From positions 1 to 17,334 of the forward strand of contig JBBPTG010000387.1 in NCBI GenBank assembly GCA_038093975.1: 17,334 bases of DNA, read 5' to 3'. The notes under the pieces are model-generated. The model was not told the DNA's origin. It did no database searches and was given only the letters and a program-made list of their open reading frames with translations. The position numbers and the translations under genes were made by a program. Every line of letters begins with the position of its first letter. Positions within the stretch are counted from its first letter, which is position 1. This DNA comes from Chalciporus piperatus. Lineage: Eukaryota > Basidiomycota > Agaricomycetes > Boletales > Boletaceae. Shown piece by piece: positions 9,288-17,334 of this stretch.

Positions 9288-9682
9288 ATGGCTCGGTGGA
9301 AGACGGACGCCGAGTCCAGAGAAATCCCACAATGACACTTGAGATGATAGCGCTCACGTACAATTCCAGGAACAGTAACAGCAATTCCCATACACCCGTG
9401 ATCAGGGAACCTTGAACGAGCTGACAGTCGTAAGTAATGGAGGACCTATCAAGCAGTGCCTTGAAGGCTTAGGTACAGTCCACCCGATTTCGGCAGTGAA
9501 TAGGAATTCGCTGCCAACTGATGCAATTCACCGCAGTGGCAAAGGCGACTGGGAACCGTGTTAAACTATTCTGGTCAACAGTCATTCTCAGCCTGAGCGC
9601 GCACCTTTCAAAATGGAGATGCGCCACATGTTCCTACGTTCCTGTTTGAGGCACTCGACGTTCTAGATGATGAGCTTCACCC
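9288..9682. other. Upstream region of the deaminase-like gene
   Basis: No gene or RNA is supported between the repeat array and the TATA box at 9683. It is taken to be promoter sequence of the plus-strand gene at 9745. Confidence 0.5.
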
Positions 9683-9690
9683 TATATAAA
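9683..9690 (+). promoter_or_regulatory. TATA box of the deaminase-like gene
   Basis: TATATAAA lies 55 bp upstream of the ATG at 9745 and is followed by a CT-rich leader, a good fungal core promoter arrangement. Confidence 0.7.
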
Positions 9691-9744
9691 CCGACTTCCC
9701 TCAGTCCAACGACCCAGTACGCCCTTCTCTTCTACATCTGCACA

Positions 9745-10902
9745 ATGGAGGACTCCTACACACCATTGAATATCTTCAACGACACGCCATTCGATACTTG
9801 TTACGCTTGGAACAAGCAGGACGTACGCTGCTACAAGTACATTCTACAAAACATACCCTAACAGTTGCTTGGGTTGCAGATACTTCAATTCCTGCATAAC
9901 GTCGCGACAAATCCGCAGACATTCGGTGTCGACAATGCCGATGTCCAGCATGACCTTGTCGTGCTCAAGGACAAAATCATCGGACTCACAAAGTAAGCAA
10001 ATTTCGTCAATTTCTAACGACTTCGTGTTAACGGAAACCATTCAGTTTCGTGGATGCTGGAACTTTATATAAAGTTCCAGAACCCGCGCAACAAGCTCTT
10101 CGCGTCAAGATTACTGTGCAGGGGAAACCAAAGTTCATGCCGGATCCGACGACCGAAATCCGCTGGAGCGCAAACGACAAGAAAGAAAGATTCTACCTCA
10201 TGTACGACCTTCTAGGCGCTATCCTATCACCTATCACCACCAAAACGACTCAGCTGGAACCTGTGGAGATCGCGAAGAAGTACTTTCTCCCCCTCGTCGT
10301 CCTATACGCAAAGTGGTGCATCGTGTTATCGGCCCCGACGACCAAACCTTTCCATCCCACCATGGCCCAGGTGACCTGGTTCGAGAAAGATCACAAGTTA
10401 TATCCATTCTTTGGTGCCAGTTTGGCAGGATATGATAAGGGGCTCACAAACTTCGTAACGGAAGTGCAGAAGACACGCTACGACTACCTCAACGCTGCGG
10501 GCATGCTTCCTGCTGATTATACGCATAATTACAACGACTCTCCTAAGAGAGGTGTTGGCAACGGCGACGGGAAGGGTGGAACGAGGTTCGGCAACTGCGC
10601 TGAAACATACCCGTATCTCTATGTCCTGAGGTACGTCTCTCTCTTTTTGCAAAGCAAGAGCGACAGATATCGAGACTGTTTCAATTAGGGACCAAGCAGA
10701 TCTCATTCAGCACAGCTATGGCATATCCACCGAACTCGGGCCACTCTTCCAGGATAACCGCTTCGATGTTTACAATGGAAAAACGTGTTGGGAGACTGCG
10801 CCAAATACACGCCCATGTTTGCATGCGCCTTGCGATAACTGCCAAACGTTGCTGGGCGAGCGCCATGTCCCTCTGGCCAACTACACGCTTTTTTACCCCT
10901 AG
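9745..10902 (+). CDS. Putative zinc-dependent deaminase-fold protein (CAE...PCxxC), 4 exons
   Basis: Exons 9745-9822, 9880-9992, 10046-10630, 10689-10902; 329 aa, open to TAG. All three introns have GTACGY/GTAAGC donors and YAG acceptors, and the phases match. The C-terminal part carries GNCAET (Cys248, Glu250) and, 56 residues on, PCDNCQTLL (Cys307, Cys310). This is the arrangement of the cytidine/nucleic-acid deaminase superfamily: a Cys or His before AE and a PCxxC supply zinc ligands, and the Glu is the proton shuttle. The CAE/PCxxC variant recalls the YwqJ-type bacterial toxin-related deaminases, relatives of which occur in fungi. The first 200 or so residues are unrecognised. Intron 3 separates the two metal-binding halves. 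No signal peptide is visible. The substrate is unknown, and a non-enzymatic Zn-binding role is possible. Confidence 0.65.
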
Positions 10903-11010
10903 TACTACTAAAGTAAAGTGGTTTGTTTTATCGAGTATTACCAGTCGACCATGAGTTGGACTGTGAGTCTACATATGAATTTCTCAAAGACCTATATGAA
11001 TAAAAGGAAC

Positions 11011-11283
11011 TCAACTTGAAGCGATGAACAGTTCACCTCGCTCAGGCTGCCAAACGTAGACGTTCGACAGCCTGCAATCCGGCATTCGATCATCCCTGAA
11101 AAGTTGCTCATAGTACGCGTCCTTTGCCCACTCAGGCGCGATGCTGTCACGTATGGACCATATTGTACCGATGACGCTCCCATACTTAGCCGTCGCAGTT
11201 TGGCACGCCGAAAGGAAGGCGAGGTTTATCAGCAAGCCAGAGTCCTCTGATCTCAGAGCCAGGAATTCGATTGTTCCAATCAC
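11011..11283 (-). pseudogene. Fragment of a CHAT-domain (caspase-like) protein
   Basis: The minus-strand frame contains LAFLSACQTAT (Cys encoded at 11205-11203) followed by GSVIGTIWSIRD and then SIAPEWAKDAYYEQLF. This is the C-terminal half of CHAT domains, in which the Cys of SACQT is the nucleophile. About two dozen residues usually present between SACQTA and the (S/A)VIGT(I/L)WS strand (the HLAAGF-type helix) are missing. No ATG opens the frame (the first codon is GTG). The partner His (HxxCHG motif) is absent, and the tail does not match the usual WVPFIHVG ending. Only about 80 bp separate it from the F-box gene on the other strand, so there is no room for the rest of a TPR-CHAT protein. 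It is best read as a relic. Confidence 0.7.
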
Positions 11284-11364
11284 GTGTTCTAAGTTGTATT
11301 CGACACCGGTTGGACGTAACTTGACTTAAACCACAACTTCGTATACATACGTGGCTGTCAAGAA

Positions 11365-13179
11365 ATGGACTGTACTACTATATCGGCCGCGGTTTCAGAA
11401 GTACTTCAAATGGTGAGTTTGCTGGTGTAAATACCCGTGCAAAAGATGTCGCTGACTTCCGTAACCTCTGACCCCGCTCTTCTTTCAGCTTCAATCAATC
11501 CCTCCCCACACAATCGTAAGAATTCTTGTCTCCCCAGTTTTGAGGGTACCAATTTGATAACGTTGATCCTGGTAAACCAGTCTTCGTCCCTCGACACCGT
11601 GTATTCCAAGTACTCTAAATCGAACTATGGTGCTTCAGAGCAGGAAATACCTGCGATCCGTGAAATCATCACCCAGAGAAAGGAACAGGTCCACGAGATC
11701 GACACCATCACACAGAGAGCGGAAACGATCGTCCATCGTCTCCGTGAGAGGCGCGATCAGGTCGTTTCTTCGATGAAGATGCACAAGGGCTTCGTATCGC
11801 GTATTCGACGTCTTCCTATCGATGTCCTCAGCGAAATCTTCATGCAATGTTTGCCCCAGGGCCGATACATCTCGCCAGATGCACGTGCAGCGCCTTTGCT
11901 GCTGACATGGGTCTGTAGGCATTGGCGAGAGGTTGCACTGGATACACCTAGATTGTGGCGCTCGCTGGCAGTCTGGGGTGCGTACAGGGAGGTGGAGAGT
12001 CAGATTGCCCTCTACGATGAATATTGGATCAAGAATGCAAAGCTCTGTCCGCTTACGCTCGACCTCGAATTGGGGCCCGACAGTCTAGAAAACACAACAT
12101 TGATCAACTTCTCACGGCGTTACACCAATCGGTGCATGGACCTTAACGTTGGCTTCGACTCCGATACCCGCGATCTGTATCGGTTGCTGGGGGACGTCCC
12201 TATTCTAGAACGCCTCTCTCTTGAGGGATCTATGGATAGTATGCCGGAAACATCGATCGTTCAACCACACCCTCGCCTTCACACTCTCATTATTGACTGT
12301 CCTGTTTTCCCCGTAAATTTTGTCACTATGTTCAATCCAGGATGGACAAACCTGACGCACCTTGTGGTGAGGCATGGATCTGGCCCGACTAGTCCTGGTC
12401 ATCGTTGGATGTTCTTCATGCTCCTCCAAATATGTCCCAACCTCGATCATTTTATCTTCTCCCCCATTCGGCTCAATCAACACGACAATCAGATTTCACT
12501 TACCCATCCGAAACTCCGTGTGCTGGGCATAATGAACCTCCGAAACGACTCTGGTCCGCTTCACGACACGTTCACATTCCCCAACTTGCGCCGTCTACAC
12601 GTTAATCGTTACTATACTCCCGCCACCATCCTCGACACCCTCTCCGTGTCCGAGCAGCCCTCACTCGATGGATCAGGGAGACGTATCTTCAGTATGACCG
12701 GATATGTCAATCGTGACATTACCCATGCCCGGACTCTCCTCCAGGTCTTCAACCCCGGGTGGTCGGATCTCACGCACATCACGCTCGACGTCGAAGGTAC
12801 CGCCGCGCTCGTCGCGATGTCACTCCGGTTATGTCCCCACCTCGAAGAGATCGTCTTCTCCTCGATCGACGCCACGGTCGGTTACCCACAAAACGATACT
12901 CCTGTGACCCATCCCATGCTTCGCTCGTTCGTACTACGCGTAAACAGAGGACCCGTCGGCACCCTCCTGGATATGTTGACCTTGCCAGGCTTGCATCATT
13001 TCGACCTCACACTTCCCCAAGGTTCAGATTGGCCACATGCGATATTCAAGGAGTTCGTGTCTCGGTCAGAATGTCTACTCGAGACACTTGATATCAAGGG
13101 GGCAAACATATCCGCGCAGGAACAGGAAGCACTCACTTCGTTAGTAACTACCTCGAGATGCCTAGAACATTTTACATGA
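11365..13179 (+). CDS. F-box protein with C-terminal leucine-rich-type repeats, 3 exons
   Basis: Exons 11365-11412, 11489-11515, 11581-13179; 557 aa. The two small 5' exons are inferred from donors GTGAGT and GTAAGA and acceptors TTTCAG and ACCAG, with phases that agree. An acidic/charged helical region (about 46-90) is followed by the F-box (from about residue 97: RIRRLPIDVLSEIFMQCLP, then LLLTWVCRHWREVALDTPRLW). The C-terminal part holds repeated leucine-rich units such as FNPGWTNLTHLVV/FNPGWSDLTHITL and CPNLDHFIF/CPHLEEIVF. By family, the F-box binds Skp1 in an SCF ubiquitin ligase and the repeats select a target; the target is unknown. This architecture belongs to the greatly expanded agaricomycete F-box set. 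An alternative start at ATG 11446 gives an unspliced frame joining the same F-box region. Confidence 0.85.
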
Positions 13180-13692
13180 GACGAAGGAGAGCCTTCCATA
13201 CATCCTTCCATACACATCGGAAAGCTCTGTGGATACGTCGGAAACTCCTTCGGAACCGTCGGAACTTTCCTCAGATATGTCGGAGAGTTTTTGAGATGCT
13301 TTGACTTTCTTTTGAATTTGTCACTGAACACCGTTCTTGCTTTTGCGAAATTGCCTCGTGTCTGAATCGATGGTGTTTAGAATAAGGCCCGAGTCTTACT
13401 CCTGTGTCAAATATATTCAATGCATTCTGTCGATTAGGAGTTCGGCTCAGACTGGCGTGGATAGATATCAGACATTCGGTTCGTCTGGATTGTACGAACC
13501 TAAACCGAGCTAACGGTCCCGTCTGTGTCACTCGAATCCTGTCGCACGGATGGCGAAGAGCGGTCCCTGTTTTTTCTTCGAGCAGGAAGCCTCCCTCCCT
13601 TCGACTCGCGCAGAGTAACATAGGAAGATGAATTGGCAGTCTCTTCGATGTCGTCTCTCTGCATGCACCTGAAAGGTGAGCTTGTCCATCAG
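13180..13692. other. Intergenic region downstream of the F-box gene
   Basis: No gene is supported. The first 110 bp, probably 3'UTR, hold two copies of CCTTCCATACA and five TCGGA motifs (from 13217, 13238, 13250, 13259 and 13280), four of them within about 65 bp. The rest shows no structure that I can name. Confidence 0.55.
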
Positions 13693-14196
13693 GTATATTA
13701 TGACTCTGAGCATACTCACTGGGTCGACCAAGTGAAACACACGAGGCCGGTCGGCGGGAGCGTTATACAGCCGTTACTAGTTATGCGACTCTTGGAAAAA
13801 AAAATTCTGTTCGATGCTATTGTCTTGGTTCGTCGTATCGAACGTGACCGCGACGAGGTCCAAGTGGACATGTGTGGTCGACGAGGCCAATCGAATGGAT
13901 ACGCGATTATCAGATTGATTGTTTCGAGATTGCTCACGACATGTCGACAAGGATACAACTCTGAGCATCACAGGGTCGACCAACTTGAAGTGAAACACAC
14001 AATGGGTCCCCAACAAACGTGCCAGGATCGTCCCCGACACGAGGCCGGCGGGCGGGAGCGTTTTAGTTATGCGAGTCTTACGAAATTTTTTCGTTCAATG
14101 TATGTAATCCTTAGGCCGCATGTCTTGGTTCGTCGAGGGTTCGGTTGGAGCAAGCAAACATGTACTAGGAGGCCAATCGAGTGAGTGTATACGAGG
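13693..14196 (+). repeat. Diverged direct repeat, two units of about 210-245 bp
   Basis: Unit 1 (about 13693-13902) and unit 2 (about 13951-14196) share ordered blocks: CTCTGAGCAT, GGGTCGACCAA, GTGAAACACAC, GGCGGGAGCGTT, TAGTTATGCGA, TGTCTTGGTTCGTCG and GAGGCCAATCGA. Unit 2 has an insertion of roughly 40 bp between GAAACACAC and GAGGCCGG, and unit 1 has extra sequence elsewhere. The units are separated by about 50 bp. There is no conserved reading frame and no terminal inverted repeat that I can see. It ends about 200 bp before the next gene. Confidence 0.75.
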
Positions 14197-14400
14197 GAGA
14201 TTCAGAAAAGAAAGAAGTTTGGAAGAACAGAGTCATGAAGGGGACCTTGTTCTAACTAAATAAATCCAGACAGGCTAGAATGTTCTGAAATGGTGGGACC
14301 CTATACGACCCTGGTCCCCTCGCCTATCCATGTCCTTGGCTTTTGAGTCTCATTGTCACGTCCACTCTTTAAGTTGCTCCCTCTTTTTCGCTCTTCAATC

Positions 14401-17014
14401 ATGACCAGGACAAGAAAGCTCACTCTGACCATGAAAGAGTTTAGCCACCTGGTCAGCGAGTCCCTCGACATCCCTCACGCACACGCTCCCCTCGCAACAC
14501 AGTCATTCGTTCACTCCATTCCTGTCTTTTCTCAGTCTGATAATACACACAAATCCCGTCCGTCTTCCTTCCATCGTATCTTTGCACGTCCTTCACCCTC
14601 GGGACAATATGAAGACTCGATGGAGAAACAGGTCGAAGACGGCACCGAGACCTCTCGGAAGATCATAGCGTGGCCGTTTTCCCGTTCGCCGCGTAAAAAC
14701 CGCGCCGCAAGAGATGAGTCGGAGGACATGGGTACACATGCTGTAAGTGCCCTTCTCCCTTCGTATTCGCGCCCCAACCCAAACTCAATGTCTAAAATCC
14801 GACTTTGTGCAGGACTCTGAGGTCATGGACATTCCTGGCTGGTCCAAGGGCCACTCCCTGGATTCGATTACGTCACTCGCTGCGGCCTCCACCTCTAGCT
14901 TGGGTTCTTTGCTCCCCGCGAATGAACGGCTTTTTCAAGTTATGTCAAGAGATGGTTTCTTCTCGGACGAGACCTCTTCCAATCAGAGCCGTCCCTCAGT
15001 CAGGGCTGGCGCTTCATCTCCGTTGACGTTTGCCCAGCCATCTAGTCCCCCAGGCAGTTTGGGTCGTTACGATACAAGACCTCGACTTGAAGACATATTC
15101 GGGAATACATCTGCTGTCAGTGTCGTTGCTGTCACCGATGAGCCACAGGGTCAGACAGAGGCTTGGTGCAGGCGCAGGCTGACTCAGAGTTCCGGAACGG
15201 GTACGACGACGTCTTACCGCGATTCCTTGTCCGTCGGTGAAACAGAATCGGACGATGATCCCACGCCACGAGCCTCGACATTTGGGAGTCGGACAAAACT
15301 GCCTCCTGCCGTAACGGAGACTGAGTCCAGAATGCGCCCCCAAGATGTTTCGCCTTCAAATACCAACGCCATCGTTTCAGAGTCCCAGTCCCCGGCCACA
15401 ACCTGGGAGACGAGACCTCGTACTCGTACTCGTACCCCATCCCCTACGTCCTCTTTGGCGAAATCGTCGGCTGGTGTCGCCTTCCCGCATTGTACAAGTC
15501 CATCTCCTCCCAGATCACAGTCGCCTACCGTGCCCTCTGATATCACCCCGCCACCAAAGATCGTTACTGTTTCACCTGCGGGTTCGCCTAGGCTACGCCC
15601 ACGGTCTCTTTCGCGAACAATGACATCGCCTCCACTCCCTAGGCCACCACCGACTGGTCCTCTACCTGCGGTGCCTTCGTCCATTCCACCCGTTCCCCCG
15701 CTTCCGCCTCTCCTCAGCAAAAAATCGATGATGAAACCGACTCCGCCATTGCCAATATCGTCAGCTTCACGTACGCCAAGCTCATCTGCGACGGGTTCGG
15801 CCGTCGCCACACCGCCTTCACCTCCTGGAGGGTTACGACTACCTTCAAGGCTCAGCTGGGTCAACACCGTTCGCGCCGTACTTCCCAGTCCTCCTGCATC
15901 CCCGATCAAGGCCTCCAAGGGTCGTTCTTCACCCTCCATTCCGCATTCTAGAGAGGAAAAGAGCAAGTCTGGCGATCTAAAACGCCCGACGAGTATCATC
16001 GAAGCTGCGGACAACGGACATGTGCGCCGAACAAAGAGCATCCTCCTGCTCTCCTCGAGGTCGAAATCGCACGCGTCCTTGGGTGCTACTACGAAGCGCG
16101 TTCAAATTCACGCAGAGGCCAACACCGAGTCTTCTGGTCCTTCCCGCAAGCCCAGACGCAAGTCGAGCGCGGCGGCGATGTACCCACCTATTCACCTCTT
16201 CGGTGTCAGCGAGAGCGCGAGCGCGAGCGCGCGCGCGCGCGCGAGTGGTGGTGGTGGTGGTGGTGGTTCTGAACTATTGGCCCCTCTTGAACGTCGTCAT
16301 TCGGCTCCGCTGTTGTCTTCTGCGTCTGGATCTGGTCCTAACGTTCCCCAGGCGAACTCAGATTGGACGTTGTCGTTGCCTTTCTGCATAGATATACCAG
16401 GCAACCAGATGCCCGTCGCATCGCTGCCGTTGGAGGGTCAAGGGGAATCGGAGGAAGCGCCACGCGAAGATTGGACGCTCTGTATGCCTCTCAAGGTCCG
16501 GCGAGTCACGCCTGCCATCCCAGCGATCGAGAAGGGATGTGGTGGCGAGTCTGCAGCCGCTGAAACCACCGAAGTCCAAGTCCAGGTCCATGCGCAAACG
16601 CAAACACAACTACCGACTCCAAGTCCATCGCCGACTCCCCCATCACCGCCTCCGTCACTTTGTGAGCTGCAGGAGCTCGAAGAACCAGAAGCGAGTAGAC
16701 CTACTTCGCCCGCCAGCAGTCTAGGCCCTCATGCTGGAGGACTCGCTATGGACGGCGGTCGCGGGAAACGAGCGTCGGGATGGCACGTCTACGGGTGGTT
16801 CGACGAGGTGGAACTCTCGGAAAAAGTACTACGCGTACCTCTTCTTCAGCAGCAGCAGCTTCACGGAAAGGGCAACAACAACAAGAGCCACAACGCAGCA
16901 GCATCACGGAGAACGACTCACGAACTAAACATGAGTCAAGACAGCACGTTCTCGGTGTCCACGAACGGCGAGACCGTGTACCACAGTGCTCGGTCCAGTT
17001 TGTTGGTCAACTGA
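14401..17014 (+). CDS. Ser/Pro-rich low-complexity protein of unknown function, 2 exons
   Basis: Exons 14401-14742 and 14813-17014, joined across a 70-nt intron (GTAAGT...TTGTGCAG); 847 aa, ending TGA. No upstream ATG in frame is seen, and the leader is CT-rich. The protein is largely disordered: Ser/Pro/Thr/Arg-rich, with proline runs (PPLPRPPPTGP type), TRTRTRTPSP, a Ser-Ala/Arg-Ala tract and seven glycines (about residues 580-598), QTQTQ and QQQQ. Basic Arg/Ser clusters (RKPRRKSS) could be nuclear signals or kinase sites. Two copies of a DWTL-x-(L/M)-P motif start at residues 631 and 667. A non-repetitive tail has WHVYGWFDEVELSEKVLRVPLL (split here as WHVYGWFDEV and ELSEKVLRVPLL). I do not recognise the family. 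A regulatory or scaffold role is a guess from composition only. Confidence 0.8.
16227..16267 (+). repeat. In-frame (GC)n and (GTG)n microsatellites
   Basis: Within exon 2 of the Ser/Pro-rich gene, 17 nt of alternating G and C (16227-16243) follow two GCGCGA units. A run of seven GGT codons follows at about 16245-16267, encoding the Ala/Arg/Ser tract and seven Gly. Both are slippage-prone, and the alternating purine-pyrimidine run can adopt Z-DNA. Confidence 0.85.
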
Positions 17015-17334
17015 AACGACGACGACGACATAAACGTCCTTGGCAACCCGTGATGAAGTTCGGTTTACCTTAAAACGTTCTCTTGAATTCTCGACTCATG
17101 TTCGAGATGGAGATTTTTTAATTTGTCTTGTTCTCTTGACGTTTGGGTGCTACATTTTTCTTTTGACGCTCGCTCGCTCGCTTGCTCTCCATGATAGATA
17201 GATCAGATTCAGACTCTCGAGTCCTATGCCTGTACCTTTTCCTCCTCTCACACGCGGTTTCCAACTCCTCGGCCACTTAGCTTACTAGTAGGTGATATAC
17301 AAGTTGGTATGCTATGCCCTTTTTCTCCGTGCCT
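17015..17334 (+). other. 3' flank of the Ser/Pro-rich gene
   Basis: No further gene begins in the window. The stretch holds a GACGACGAC triplet run just after the stop codon, an A/T-rich segment (about 17113-17125), a (CGCT)n microsatellite at about 17167-17183 and a short GATA repeat at about 17193-17203. Probably 3'UTR and intergenic. Confidence 0.5.

Noticed and set aside
1039..13179. A secondary-metabolite gene cluster around the P450
   Set aside because: No synthase, transferase, transporter or pathway regulator is found; neighbours are tRNAs, a HAM1-like gene, orphans and an F-box gene.
13633..14184. 183-codon plus-strand reading frame
   Set aside because: It crosses both units of the diverged direct repeat, reads the units differently, and resembles no protein.
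14747..14812. Start of the Ser/Pro-rich protein at 14747
   Set aside because: The codon there is GTG inside a clear 70-nt intron; the upstream ATG at 14401 with splicing gives a better start.
15214..16041. 275-codon Gly-rich minus-strand reading frame
   Set aside because: It is the antisense of the Ser/Pro-rich gene; Pro codons read backwards give Gly. Composition explains the open frame.

Overview
The window is nuclear DNA of a filamentous basidiomycete, most likely a mushroom-forming Agaricomycete. Genes are split by many short introns (about 48-71 bp) with GTRNGT-like donors, CTAAC/CTGAC-like branch sites and YAG acceptors. The protein families also fit: a multi-exon microsomal P450, a HAM1-like protein, an F-box protein of the expanded agaricomycete type, and a Ser/Pro-rich orphan. 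tRNA-Pro genes with a 27-nt intron after position 37 are eukaryotic. All exon models were built by hand from reading frame, splice signals and family resemblance; no transcript evidence was available.

Layout: 1-1038 has no recognisable gene. 1039-3174 (+) is an apparently intact 12-exon cytochrome P450. 3175-4784 is intergenic and carries two tandemly duplicated tRNA-Pro(AGG) genes with identical mature sequences but different introns. 4785-7733 (+) is a 10-exon HAM1-like gene of 822 aa. 8275-8667 (-) is a 130-aa orphan whose TATA box and likely 5'UTR intron lie upstream. Its promoter region is shared head-to-head with the next gene and contains a directly repeated block of about 200 bp (8884-9287). 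9745-10902 (+) is a 4-exon, 329-aa protein with a CAE...PCxxC signature typical of zinc-dependent nucleotide/nucleic-acid deaminases. 11011-11283 (-) is a broken CHAT-protease fragment. 11365-13179 (+) is a 3-exon F-box protein. 13180-14400 is intergenic and holds a second diverged direct repeat. 14401-17014 (+) is a 2-exon, 847-aa Ser/Pro-rich protein with low-complexity tracts.

The genes do not form an obvious pathway; the lone P450 is not surrounded by other secondary-metabolism genes. The most interesting stretch is 8.3-13.2 kb: an orphan and a deaminase-like gene diverge from a repeat-containing promoter, followed by a CHAT relic and an F-box gene. Deaminase-fold and CHAT domains are families associated with toxin or immune-type systems, and F-box genes are strongly expanded in agaricomycetes. 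The region therefore looks like rapidly evolving accessory sequence, but any functional link between these genes is inference only.
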